Source: Nocardia shimofusensis NBRC 100134 (lineage in GTDB: Bacteria; Actinomycetota; Actinomycetes; Mycobacteriales; Mycobacteriaceae). From it: DNA of 64,000 nt. The notes under the pieces were generated by a model that had not been told where the DNA came from, searched no databases, and was given only the letters and a program-made list of their open reading frames with translations. The stretch's first letter is position 1. Each line of letters starts with the position of its first letter. Position numbers and translations under genes: made by a program. Location: positions 40,439-104,438 of the forward strand of contig NZ_BDBT01000027.1 of the NCBI RefSeq assembly GCF_001613125.1, read 5' to 3'. Positions 34,969 to 43,374 of this stretch are shown piece by piece.

Positions 34969-36548
34969 CAGAACACCACCGGCTGCTGGAATTCGCCCCA
35001 GACCGCTTTGAGCGCGGAGGTCATCTCCCCCACCGTGCAATAGGCGTTGGCACAGGCGATCAGGTGGTGCATGAGGTTGTCCTCTCCCTCCGCGGCCCGC
35101 GAGAGCGCGGCCAGCGTGTCCCGCACGGCGGCGGGGTCGCGTTCGGCCTTGACGCGGGCCAGTCGCTTCAACTGCCGCTCGCGGCCCTCGGCGTCGAGCG
35201 CGTAGGTGCCGATGTCGGGGGCGGGCTCGTCGGTGACGAACCGGTTCACCCCGACCACCGGCCGCTGTCCCGACTCGACCGCGTGGTGCAGGTCGAAGGC
35301 GGCGTCGGCGATCAGGCCCTGCAGGTAGCCGTCCTCGATGCAGCGGACCATGCCGCCGCGCTGTTCGAGGTCGCTCATGATCTCGACGATCCGTTTCTCG
35401 GTCTCATCGGTGAGCGCCTCGACGAAGTAGGAGCCGCCGAGCGGGTCGGCCACCCGGGTGACGCCGGTCTCGTAGGCGAGGATCTGCTGGGTGCGCAGCG
35501 CCATGGTCGCCGATTCCTCGCTCGGCAGCGCGAACGGCTCGTCCCAGGCCGCGGTGAACATCGACTGCACGCCGCCGAGCACCGCCGCCATCGCCTCGTA
35601 GGCGATGCGTACCAGATTGTTCTGCGCCTGCGGGGCATACAGCGAGGCGCCGCCGGCGACGCAGCCGAAGCGGAACATGGCCGCCTTGTCGCTGCTCGCG
35701 CCGTAGCGCTCGCGCACGATGGTGGCCCAACGGCGTCTGCCCGCACGGTATTTGGCGATCTCCTCGAAGAAGTCGCCGTGGGTGTAGAAGAAGAACGAGA
35801 TCTGCGGGGCGAACTGGTCGATGGTCATCCGGCCGCGTTCGACCAGGGTGTCACAATAGGTGACGCCGTCGGCGAGGGTGAAGGCCATCTCCTGGACGGC
35901 GTTGGCGCCCGCGTCGCGGAAGTGCGCGCCCGCCACCGAGATCGCGTTGAAGCGCGGCACCTCGGCGGCGCAGAACTCGATGGTGTCGGCGATCAGGCGC
36001 AGCGAGGGCTGCGGCGGCCAGATCCAGGTGCCGCGCGAGGCGTATTCCTTGAGGATGTCGTTCTGGATCGTGCCGGTGAGCTTCGCCCTGGGCACGCCCT
36101 TCTTCTCGGCGGCGGCGACATAGAGGGCCAGCAGGATCGCGGCGGTGCCGTTGATGGTGAAGCTGGTGCTGATCTTGTCGAGCGGGATCTCGTCGAAGAG
36201 CACTTCGGCGTCGGCCAGGGTGTCCACGGCGACGCCGACCCGGCCGACCTCCTCGCTCACCTCGGGATCGTCGGAGTCGTAACCGCATTGGGTCGGCAGG
36301 TCGAGCGCGACCGAGAGTCCGGTACCGCCCTGCTCGAGCAGATACCGGTAGCGACGGTTGGACTCCTCGGCGGTGCCGAACCCGGAGTACTGCCGGAAGG
36401 TCCACAACCGGCCGCGGTAGCCCGTGGGGAAGTTGCCCCGGGTGAAGGGGTAACTGCCCGGCGGGGGCGGATCCGTTCGCCTCGCCTCGGGCCCGTAGCT
36501 CGGCTCCAACGGTATGCCGGACGAGGTCTGCACTTGCTCGTTCATCAC
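34968..36548 (-). CDS. Acyl-CoA mutase large subunit (methylmalonyl-CoA mutase family)
   Basis: Substrate-binding TIM-barrel subunit of a B12-dependent carbon-skeleton mutase (526 aa). RQYSGFGTAEESNRRYRYLL, TGTIQNDILKEYASRGTWIW and ADPLGGSYFVEALT are family signatures. By-eye alignment with propionibacterial methylmalonyl-CoA mutase keeps its Tyr89 (here Tyr54), Arg207 (Arg172) and His244 (His209), but its Tyr243 is Ala208 (VAGAHFRDAG). The retained Tyr/Arg suggests a carboxylated substrate; the Ala suggests a larger or altered pocket. Start ATG 36548 or 36545. It is divergent from the dehydrogenase gene at 36644. Confidence 0.9.
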   Translation of the reverse strand: MMNEQVQTSSGIPLEPSYGPEARRTDPPPPGSYPFTRGNFPTGYRGRLWTFRQYSGFGTAEESNRRYRYLLEQGGTGLSVALDLPTQCGYDSDDPEVSEEVGRVGVAVDTLADAEVLFDEIPLDKISTSFTINGTAAILLALYVAAAEKKGVPRAKLTGTIQNDILKEYASRGTWIWPPQPSLRLIADTIEFCAAEVPRFNAISVAGAHFRDAGANAVQEMAFTLADGVTYCDTLVERGRMTIDQFAPQISFFFYTHGDFFEEIAKYRAGRRRWATIVRERYGASSDKAAMFRFGCVAGGASLYAPQAQNNLVRIAYEAMAAVLGGVQSMFTAAWDEPFALPSEESATMALRTQQILAYETGVTRVADPLGGSYFVEALTDETEKRIVEIMSDLEQRGGMVRCIEDGYLQGLIADAAFDLHHAVESGQRPVVGVNRFVTDEPAPDIGTYALDAEGRERQLKRLARVKAERDPAAVRDTLAALSRAAEGEDNLMHHLIACANAYCTVGEMTSALKAVWGEFQQPVVF

Positions 36549-36572
36549 TTGAATACGTTACTTGCAGAAAAT

Positions 36573-36593
36573 GAGAATGCCAATACCATTCTA
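36573..36593. promoter_or_regulatory. Spaced variant of the GAGAAT operator
   Basis: AGAATG and CATTCT form a perfect inverted repeat with a 7-base spacer (36574-36592) inside GAGAATG...CATTCTA. Both half-sites of the regulon palindrome are present, but further apart than the perfect sites. It lies between the mutase operon and the gene at 36644. Confidence 0.5.
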
Positions 36594-36643
36594 GGCGAAC
36601 GCATAATCGGAACGCCCCGGACCAGCGGGAGAACGGACGGCAC

Positions 36644-37717
36644 ATGAGCACTCCCCCGCCCTTCCGAGTCGTCCAATGGGCCACCGGCACCATCGGCCGC
36701 CGGTCACTGCGCGCGATCCTCGCGCACCCGGGGATGACGCTCGCGGGCGTCTATGTGCACTCGCCGGACAAAGCAGGCCGGGACGCGGGTGAGCTGTGCG
36801 GAACGGATCCGGTGGGCGTCACGGCGACGACCGATATCGAGCAGATCCTCGCCCTCGACGCCGACTGCGTGCTCTACATGCCGATCACCTTTGACGCCGA
36901 CGAGGTCTGCCGCCTGCTCGCGGCCGGTTTCGACGTGGTCACCACCTGCGGCCGATTCCACCATCCGGAGACCACCGAGCCAGGACTGCGCGCACGGGTC
37001 GCCGCGGCCTGCGCCGAAGGCGGCGCCTCGATCCACAGCACCGGCAGCAGCCCCGGCTTCATCACCGAGGCCATCCCCTTGGCGCTGACCTCGGTCCAGC
37101 GCGAGCTGACCGGCCTGACGATCGACGAATACGCCGACCTGTCCCGGCGCCCCTCACCGGAACTGCTGTTCGGCATCATGGGATTCGGCGGCCCCGCGCA
37201 GACGGCCGATCCGAGCCGAGCCGCATACCTGCGCGACAGTTTCGGCCCCTCGCTGCGCCTGGTCGCCCGGGCGCTCGGCCTGCCACTCGACGACCTCACC
37301 GCCCATGCCGAACTCGCTTGCGCGCACACCGATGTCGACATCGCCGCAGGCCGTATCCCGGCGGGCACCGTCGCCGCCCAGCGCATCACCGTCACCGGAG
37401 TCCGGGCGGGCGCACCTCTACTGACCTTCCGCGCGACCTGGTACTGCACCGCCGACCTCGACGCCGACTGGCGCATCGGCGACACCGGCTGGCACCTGTC
37501 GGTGGACGGCGACGCTCCGCTCGAGGTCGACATCCGGCTCGCTGTCGACCTGGACCGGATGGCTCAGGTATCCCCCGGCTACACCGCCCATCGAGCAGTC
37601 AATGCGGTGCCCGCCGTCTGCGCCGCCGAGCCGGGTATCCGCAGTTCGGTCGAGCTCCCGCAGATCATCGCAGACTTTCGACCCAGGGGCTCCGATCCGC
37701 TATCGTCTATACCATGA
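36644..37717 (+). CDS. DapB-like NAD(P)H-dependent dehydrogenase
   Basis: A 357-aa protein with an N-terminal Rossmann domain like dihydrodipicolinate reductase/amine dehydrogenase-related proteins: VVQWATGTIGRRSLRAILAH, then DADCVLYMPITFDADEV and STGSSPGFITEAIPLAL. Such actinobacterial proteins are annotated as DAPDH-like or 2,4-diaminopentanoate dehydrogenase-like and often stand in lipid or steroid clusters; their reactions are mostly unknown. It is divergent from the B12 mutase. Confidence 0.75.
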   Translation: MSTPPPFRVVQWATGTIGRRSLRAILAHPGMTLAGVYVHSPDKAGRDAGELCGTDPVGVTATTDIEQILALDADCVLYMPITFDADEVCRLLAAGFDVVTTCGRFHHPETTEPGLRARVAAACAEGGASIHSTGSSPGFITEAIPLALTSVQRELTGLTIDEYADLSRRPSPELLFGIMGFGGPAQTADPSRAAYLRDSFGPSLRLVARALGLPLDDLTAHAELACAHTDVDIAAGRIPAGTVAAQRITVTGVRAGAPLLTFRATWYCTADLDADWRIGDTGWHLSVDGDAPLEVDIRLAVDLDRMAQVSPGYTAHRAVNAVPAVCAAEPGIRSSVELPQIIADFRPRGSDPLSSIP

Positions 37718-37719
37718 GC

Positions 37720-37734
37720 GAGAGCGTCATTCTC
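37720..37734. promoter_or_regulatory. Imperfect operator GAGAGC-GTC-ATTCTC
   Basis: Same 6-3-6 layout as the perfect sites with two mismatches in the left half. It starts 2 bases after the dehydrogenase stop and 84 bases before the amidohydrolase start, so it probably serves the latter. Confidence 0.55.
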
Positions 37735-37817
37735 CTATAGATAGATTGACAATTTCGCGAGACTGACAATCTCACGTCAGCCCCGTTCCGCAGACGCCCA
37801 CGTACGCGAGGAGTCCC

Positions 37818-39071
37818 ATGAACACCGACGACCTGATCCTGGTGAGCATCGATGACCATGTCGTCGAGCCGCTCGACATGTTCGACGGTCACGTCCCGAA
37901 GAAGTGGGCCGATCTGGCCCCGAAGGTCGTCGTGGACGATCAGGGCATCGACCGCTGGATCTACCGCGACCGCCCGACCGGCGTCGCGGGTCTCAACGCC
38001 GTGGTCACCTGGCCCGCCGAGGAGTGGGGCCGCGATCCCGCCGGCTACGCCGAGATGCGCCCGGCGGTCTACAACGTGCACGATCGAGTGCGCGACATGG
38101 ACGCCAACGGGGTGCTGGCCTCGATGTGCTTCCCGACCTTCACCGGGTTCAGCGCCGGGCATCTGGCCCACCGAAAGGACGAGATCACCGTCGCGATGAT
38201 CCAGGCGTACAACGACTGGCACATCGAGGACTGGGCGGGCGCCTACCCGGGCCGGTTCATTCCGATCGCCATCCTGCCGCTGTGGGATCCGCAGCTGGCC
38301 GTGGCCGAGATCGCCCGCGTCGCGGCCAAGGGCTGCCATTCGGTGACCATGCCGGAGCTGCCGCACATCGACGGCCTGCCCAGCTACCACGACATCGAGT
38401 ACTGGGCGCCGGTGTTCGAGGCGCTGTGCGAGCACAACACCGTGATGAACCTGCACATCGGCCAGGGCTTCGGCGTGCTGCGCCTGGCCCCGGACGCGCC
38501 GATCGACAATCTCATGGTGCTCGCCCCGAGCATCTCGCTGATCGCCGCGCAGGACCTGCTGTGGGGACCGGCGTTCCGCGCCTACCCGAAGCTCAAGATC
38601 GCGCTCTCCGAGGGCGGCGTCGGCTGGATCCCGTTCTTCCTGGACCGCTCCGACCGGCACTACACCAACCAGCGCTGGCTGCGCCGTGACTTCGGCGGCA
38701 AGCTGCCCAGCGAGGTCTTCCGCGAGCACGTGCTGGCCTGCTACGTCACCGACCGGACGGCGTTGAAGTTCCGTCACGACATCGGCATCGACAACATCGC
38801 CTGGGAGTGCGACTACCCGCATTCGGACTCGATCTGGCCCAACGCGCCGGAGTTCGTGCTCGAGGAGCTCGAGGCCGCCGGGGCCACCGACGACGAGATC
38901 CACAAGATCACCTGGGAGAACGCCACCCGCTGGTTCGACTGGGATCCGTTCCGGCACATCCCCCGCGAGCAGGCAACCGTCGGTGCGCTGCGCGCCAAGG
39001 CGACCGACGTGGACATCTCGACCACCTCGCGCAAGGAGTACGCCGCGGCCTACGCCAAGCGCGCGGGCTGA
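37818..39071 (+). CDS. Amidohydrolase-2-family metal-dependent hydrolase/decarboxylase
   Basis: TIM-barrel protein of 417 aa in the amidohydrolase-related (ACMSD/LigW-like) group. N-terminal SIDDHVVEPLDMF holds Asp12/His14 and Glu17 in the usual DxHxxEP position; GHHS-type His in NLHIGQGFG; and the last metal Asp in WECDYPHSDS. Members of this group decarboxylate or hydrolyse cyclic acids. A similar gene lies at 44177 in the window. It is followed by a strong terminator hairpin. Confidence 0.88.
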   Translation: MNTDDLILVSIDDHVVEPLDMFDGHVPKKWADLAPKVVVDDQGIDRWIYRDRPTGVAGLNAVVTWPAEEWGRDPAGYAEMRPAVYNVHDRVRDMDANGVLASMCFPTFTGFSAGHLAHRKDEITVAMIQAYNDWHIEDWAGAYPGRFIPIAILPLWDPQLAVAEIARVAAKGCHSVTMPELPHIDGLPSYHDIEYWAPVFEALCEHNTVMNLHIGQGFGVLRLAPDAPIDNLMVLAPSISLIAAQDLLWGPAFRAYPKLKIALSEGGVGWIPFFLDRSDRHYTNQRWLRRDFGGKLPSEVFREHVLACYVTDRTALKFRHDIGIDNIAWECDYPHSDSIWPNAPEFVLEELEAAGATDDEIHKITWENATRWFDWDPFRHIPREQATVGALRAKATDVDISTTSRKEYAAAYAKRAG

Positions 39072-39076
39072 TCACG

Positions 39077-39121
39077 CACGAAGGCGGGCCGCAGCCTCTC
39101 CGGCCGCGGCCCGCCTTCGTG
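39077..39121. terminator. Bidirectional hairpin terminator
   Basis: Perfect 16-bp stem (CACGAAGGCGGGCCGC and complement) with a 13-base loop, six bases after the amidohydrolase stop and facing the convergent CoA-transferase gene. Confidence 0.85.
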
Positions 39122-39134
39122 TTCGGGCGAGGTG

Positions 39135-40361
39135 TCAGGACACCGCGCCCGCCACCTTCAATTCCACGATCCGATCCCAGCTCAGACCCAGCTCGAGCAG
39201 CACCTCGTCGGTCTGCTCGGCGAATCCCGGCGCGGGCCGCAGATCCGGCGCCGTGACATCGAATTGGACAGGATTGGCCACCAGCTCCAGCTCACCGGCC
39301 TGCCGCAGGTACTCGTTGGCCCTGATCTGCGGATCGCTGAGCACCTGCTCGGAGTCCTGCACCGGCGCCCATGGGCCCGACAGTGTCGCCAGGCGCTCGG
39401 TCCATTCCGCCAGCGTGCGGCGCCCGATCTCGGCGCGCAGGATCTCCACGGCCTCGGCGGTGTGCTCGGCGATGCTCGCGGCATCGGCGAAGCGCGGGTC
39501 CTCGGCCAGTTCCGGACGCTCGATGTGGCGGCACACATCCGCCCAGAATTTGGCGGGCTGCAACATGACGAACGAGAGGTACCGTCCGTCGGCGGTCGAG
39601 TAGAGACCCGACAGCGGATTCGTCGGAGCGCCGTGCGCGCCCGGCTTCGGCGCGATCATCGGCTTCTTGCCGTGCGCGGACAGCGCGACGGTGTGCCCCA
39701 GCGACCACAGACCGCTGCCGAGCAACGAGACGTCCACGACCGAAGGCTTGCCGGTGCGTTCACGTTTGAGCAGTGCGGCGGCGATCCCGCCGGCCAGATT
39801 GGTGCCGGAGATGGTGTCGCCGAAGGCGGGACCGGGCGGCTGGATCATGCCCTCGACACCGGGCGCGGTGATCGTGGCGGCGATCCCGCCCCGGCACCAG
39901 AACGCGGTCATGTCGTAACCGCCGCGGTCGGATTCGACGCCGCGCGGACCGAGCGCGCTGCCGCGGGCGTAGACGATCGACGGATTCACCGCACGGATGT
40001 CGTCGACATCGATGCCGAACTTGGTCCGCGCCTGCGGCAGGAAGCTGGTCAGGAACACATCCGCGCCGCGGGCGAGCTCGTGGATCACCGCACGCCCCTC
40101 CGGTGTCGACATGTCGACACCGATGCTGCGCTTGCCCCGGTTCGCGTGTTCCACATTGGGATTCGGGTCGTTCTCGACGACGAACTGCCCGACCCGGCGC
40201 AGCCCGCGCTGCGGATCCCCGGTCACCGCGTGCTCGACCTTGATCACGTCGGCGCCCCAGTCGGCCAGCACCGCCCCCGCCGACGGGACGAACCCGTACA
40301 TGGCCACTTCGAGTACCCGGATACCCGCGAGCGGGCCGTCGGCCTCCGTTGTCTGTGTCAT
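39135..40361 (-). CDS. CaiB/BaiF (type III) CoA-transferase
   Basis: Family III CoA-transferase of 408 aa: LAGIRVLEVAMYGFVPSAGA, WGADVIKVEHAVTGDPQRG, NRGKRSIGVDM, and DRGGYDMTAFWCRGG with the catalytic Asp in place. It ends about 13 bases from the terminator hairpin. Three imperfect 17-base tandem units (GTCATTCGACAATCTCC type) cover its start codon and the bases just upstream (40357-40407). It lies in the same direction as the binding-protein gene 63 bases upstream, so transport and CoA transfer may be co-expressed. Confidence 0.9.
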   Translation of the reverse strand: MTQTTEADGPLAGIRVLEVAMYGFVPSAGAVLADWGADVIKVEHAVTGDPQRGLRRVGQFVVENDPNPNVEHANRGKRSIGVDMSTPEGRAVIHELARGADVFLTSFLPQARTKFGIDVDDIRAVNPSIVYARGSALGPRGVESDRGGYDMTAFWCRGGIAATITAPGVEGMIQPPGPAFGDTISGTNLAGGIAAALLKRERTGKPSVVDVSLLGSGLWSLGHTVALSAHGKKPMIAPKPGAHGAPTNPLSGLYSTADGRYLSFVMLQPAKFWADVCRHIERPELAEDPRFADAASIAEHTAEAVEILRAEIGRRTLAEWTERLATLSGPWAPVQDSEQVLSDPQIRANEYLRQAGELELVANPVQFDVTAPDLRPAPGFAEQTDEVLLELGLSWDRIVELKVAGAVS

Positions 40362-40424
40362 TCGACAATCTCCGTCATTTCGAAATCTCCGTCATTCGTC
40401 GGTCGCCGCGTTCGCCGATCGTCG

Positions 40425-41861
40425 TCATTCGAGGTCGGACATGCTCTTGTCGACGTCGGCCAGCGTGGTCGGCTTGCCGTGGTCGACGGTGTAGCGGTAA
40501 GGCGTGAAGCCACAGCGGAAGACGCCGGTGTCGGGGTCGAAATCCGCGGCCCGCCAGCCCTCCGGCGTCGCCTGCTGCACGTTGAAGCACCGCGGCTGAT
40601 CCGAGCGCGGCTTGCTCAGATCGACCGGGGCCTGCAGGCCGCCGCCGGTCCACGCGGTTTCCTTGCTCGCGGTCTCGAACACACAGCGCCTGGTCAACTC
40701 GTCGCCGCACGCGGTCGCGGACTCGGCGAACAGCAGCCAGGCCGGGAACGCGCGCAGCACCTGGTAGGTGATGGGGCTGTCGGGCGCGTACTGCTCGAAC
40801 ATGTCCCGCAACTGCGCCACCGCGGGGACCTGATCGGCGGCGTCGAGCGGCGCCGTACCGGCGAGATCGACGAAGTTGTTCTGCGCGGCCAGCGAGGCTC
40901 CGGCGCCGTCGAGGAAGGCCTGCTTGTAGGAATTGGAATTGGCGTCGATCCAGTCCGGCTTGTAGTTCAGGCTGGTCAGCGCTTCTTCCAGCTTGGTGAG
41001 AGCCCGGTGCTCGCCGAGGAAGATCAGCCCGCGCACACCGTTGCTCTTGATCGCCTGCGCGTAGGGAGTCCAGTCCGCGAGGCCGCCGAGCGGGTACAGG
41101 CCGCTGTAGGCGACATTCGCGCCCGAGGCGGTCAGCGCCTCGGTGAGCTTGTCGCCCATCACCTTGGTGATCGGGGAGTCGCCGGTGAGCAGGCCGATCT
41201 TGCCCTTGGACTCCGGATACGCCTGCGTGGTCAGCCAATTGTAGAAGCCCGTATAGGGATTGACGTCCTCGGACAGCGATGAGCCACCACCCAGCTGCAG
41301 ATCCGAGCCGGTATTGGCGGTCTGGGTGACCTGCGCGGGGAACTCCGGGAGCAGGCACTTCAACCGGTCCTTGACGCCGAGTCCGTCCAGCGCGGCCGCG
41401 CCGCCGACGAGGAAGAAGTCCTCCCGACAGGCTTCGAGCATGCGCTGACGCACCTCGGTGAGCCGGGTGTCGCGCAGATTGGTCACCAGCTCACGGCCGT
41501 TGATCCCGCCCGCGGCATTGCACCACTCGACGAACACCTTTGCCGCGTCGGCGATATCGGGGTCCTTGGTGAAGCCGATATCGGAGAAGAGCCCGATTTC
41601 GATCTGCGTGGCGCTGACGCCCTGGGCCGACGCGGACGAGGCGTCACCGGGCCCGCACACGCTCTTCAGATCACCGAAGTCGCCGGAGGCCGCGGCGACC
41701 GAGAGTCCCGGATCCTCGCCGGCGCCTGGCTCGCGAGCACATCCCGCGGCGGCCAGCGCGAGCACGCATACCGCGACGGCGGCCTTCCTCAGCGTGCGAT
41801 GTCGCCGCGTGCCGGTTCGGCCGGGAGCGAGGCGCGCCGCGCGGAATCGTGGAGTGCGCAT
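40425..41861 (-). CDS. ABC transporter substrate-binding lipoprotein, second paralogue
   Basis: A 478-aa binding protein from ATG 41861. It has a long basic N-region, then a lipobox (VLALAAAGC, Cys41), and the same body as the protein at 3443-4816 (IEIGLFSDIGFTKDPDI, WCNAAGGINGREL, LTEVRQRMLEACREDFFLVGG). No permease or ATPase genes are near, so it probably feeds the importer at 1-3426 and may widen its substrate range. The operator at 41928 lies 66 bases before the start. Confidence 0.88.
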   Translation of the reverse strand: MRTPRFRAARLAPGRTGTRRHRTLRKAAVAVCVLALAAAGCAREPGAGEDPGLSVAAASGDFGDLKSVCGPGDASSASAQGVSATQIEIGLFSDIGFTKDPDIADAAKVFVEWCNAAGGINGRELVTNLRDTRLTEVRQRMLEACREDFFLVGGAAALDGLGVKDRLKCLLPEFPAQVTQTANTGSDLQLGGGSSLSEDVNPYTGFYNWLTTQAYPESKGKIGLLTGDSPITKVMGDKLTEALTASGANVAYSGLYPLGGLADWTPYAQAIKSNGVRGLIFLGEHRALTKLEEALTSLNYKPDWIDANSNSYKQAFLDGAGASLAAQNNFVDLAGTAPLDAADQVPAVAQLRDMFEQYAPDSPITYQVLRAFPAWLLFAESATACGDELTRRCVFETASKETAWTGGGLQAPVDLSKPRSDQPRCFNVQQATPEGWRAADFDPDTGVFRCGFTPYRYTVDHGKPTTLADVDKSMSDLE

Positions 41862-41927
41862 GGGACATCCTTGTGGTCGAGGCGTGAGCGAGCGGGTCCG
41901 GCGACCCCCACAGCCGGTACCTGTTCG

Positions 41928-41942
41928 GAGAATATCATTCTC
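41928..41942. promoter_or_regulatory. Palindromic operator GAGAAT-ATC-ATTCTC
   Basis: Perfect 6-3-6 repeat between the second binding-protein gene (minus) and the second TetR paralogue (plus), 122 bases before the latter's GTG. The arrangement mirrors 16897-17031. Confidence 0.78.
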
Positions 41943-42063
41943 TTGAAATGAGTATGTCGTTTTTGAAACGCTGACGCCCACCGGGGGCGCATCCCTTGTG
42001 ATATGGGGTTATCCGGTACAGTGCATTCATGTTCTCTTCACATCACCGGGGCTGGAGGCGCCC

Positions 42064-42714
42064 GTGACCAGCCCGAGCGAGCAGCCGGCCTGGAAAGAGC
42101 GCGCCGTCGAGCGTTCCCTGCGTACCGCCAAGCTTCGCGCCGAACAGCGCGTTCAGCGGTTCCTCGACGCTGCCCAGGCGATCATCACGGAGAAGGGCAG
42201 CACGGATTTCACCGTGCAGGAGGTCGTCGACCGCTCCCGGCAGTCGCTGCGCAGCTTCTACCTGCAGTTCGACGGCAAACACGAGCTACTGCTCGCGCTG
42301 TTCGAAGATGCGCTCGGCCGCACCGCCGACCAGTTGCGCGCCGCCGCCGACGGCGAGACCGAACCTCTCGACAAGCTGCGGGTCACCGTGGAGTTGCTGT
42401 TCGAGTTGTGCAGGCCCGATCCGGGCGCGCACCGTCCGCTGTTCACCGATTTCGCCCCCCAGCTACTGGTCAGCCATCCCAGCCAGGTGAAGGTCGCGCA
42501 CGCGCCGATGCTGGCGCTGTTCACCGAGCTGATGGAAGAGGCCGAGGCCGCGGGCGCGCTGCGTGCCGGTATCGATCCGCGCCGCATCGCCGCGATGGTC
42601 ATCCAGACGGTCATGTTCACCGCTCAGTCGGCGGCAGCCGAGGAGGATCAGCGGCCGATCACCGCCGCGGAGATCTGGGATTTCTGCGCGCACGGATTCA
42701 CCTCCGGCAAGTGA
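42064..42714 (+). CDS. TetR-family regulator, paralogue 2 of the duplicated pair
   Basis: A 216-aa TetR protein from GTG 42064. It matches the 17031 protein over its whole length; the stretch covering VQEVVDRSRQSLRSFYLQFD is identical, so both should bind the same DNA. The leader from CGGTACAGTGC to the GTG is 50 bases in both genes with one change in the first 26 bases. Differences cluster in the ligand domain (e.g. RPLFTDFAPQLLVSHPSQVK), allowing different effectors at the same operator. Confidence 0.9.
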   Translation: MTSPSEQPAWKERAVERSLRTAKLRAEQRVQRFLDAAQAIITEKGSTDFTVQEVVDRSRQSLRSFYLQFDGKHELLLALFEDALGRTADQLRAAADGETEPLDKLRVTVELLFELCRPDPGAHRPLFTDFAPQLLVSHPSQVKVAHAPMLALFTELMEEAEAAGALRAGIDPRRIAAMVIQTVMFTAQSAAAEEDQRPITAAEIWDFCAHGFTSGK

Positions 42715-42735
42715 GCCACTGAAACGAGGCGGATT

Positions 42736-42765
42736 GCGGGGCAAGTCGTTTCGAGCCTGCCCCGC
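42736..42765. terminator. Hairpin between convergent genes
   Basis: GCGGGGCA and TGCCCCGC form an 8-bp stem with a 14-base loop after the TetR stop. A second, mutually exclusive pairing GAAACGA (42721-42727) with TCGTTTC (42746-42752) overlaps it. Probably a simple terminator. Confidence 0.5.
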
Positions 42766-42777
42766 CCGCATCCCGCA

Positions 42778-43374
42778 TCACCCGACCGGCATCAGGTCGG
42801 CGGCGACCTGGGGCACGAGCGTGGCTCCGCTGCGAAAGATCTCCGTCGAACCGACCGCGACCGACAATGCCGCCGCTGCGGTCAGCGCCTGCGCCTTGAA
42901 TGCCTGCGCCGCCATGCTGAGCCGGTGCAGCACCGGATCCACCCGATGCTCGGGCGGAGTCGACCAGTCCTCGCCCCACACCACGACCTCGACGCCGCCG
43001 TCGCGCAGCGCCTTGAGCACTCCGCGGTGCGCCCGCGAATCCTGTTGACAGACAGCGCTCGCGATACCGAGCGCGTCGGGTCTGCGCCCCTGCCCGCTCG
43101 CGGACAGCACCGACTCCAGGTCCAGCACTTCCGCGCCGAGGATGCGCAACGGGCGGGAATCGGCGAGATCGGCGACCAGTACGGTCACCTCCCAGCCGGC
43201 GATCGCACGGTCGAACAGCCATCCACCGGCATGCTCGACGACGTCGACGATGCTGGTCCCGACGATGTCGAGCCGGTAGCGGGTCGTTCCGTGGCCGGAG
43301 CGAAGTCCCGGGCCAGCGCCCGAGTGTATTCCTCGAACACCTTCGCCAGCGGGATCGAATGATCGAGCAGCCAT
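42778..43374 (-). CDS. Unrecognised conserved-looking protein, 5' end fused into TetR gene
   Basis: The coding part reads TTRYRLDIVGTSIVDVVEHA, GWLFDRAIAGWEVTVLVADL, LRILGAEVLDLESVLSASGQ and ends QVAADLMPVG (about 170 residues); I do not know its function, and a regulatory-type fold without motifs is all that can be said. No start codon lies close to TTRYRLDI; the only in-frame start is ATG 43374, about 190 bases inside the TetR gene in another frame, giving an N-terminus (MAARSFDPAGEG) that is just shifted TetR code. The true start therefore seems deleted. Confidence 0.6.
   Translation of the reverse strand: MAARSFDPAGEGVRGIHSGAGPGLRSGHGTTRYRLDIVGTSIVDVVEHAGGWLFDRAIAGWEVTVLVADLADSRPLRILGAEVLDLESVLSASGQGRRPDALGIASAVCQQDSRAHRGVLKALRDGGVEVVVWGEDWSTPPEHRVDPVLHRLSMAAQAFKAQALTAAAALSVAVGSTEIFRSGATLVPQVAADLMPVG

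Noticed and set aside
34593..36647. 684-codon plus-strand frame
   Set aside because: Antisense to the B12 mutase genes, which have full family motifs; no ribosome site or motif in the frame.
42721..42765. Attenuator-like alternative hairpins after the TetR gene
   Set aside because: They lie after a stop codon between convergent genes with no leader peptide, so a plain terminator explains them.
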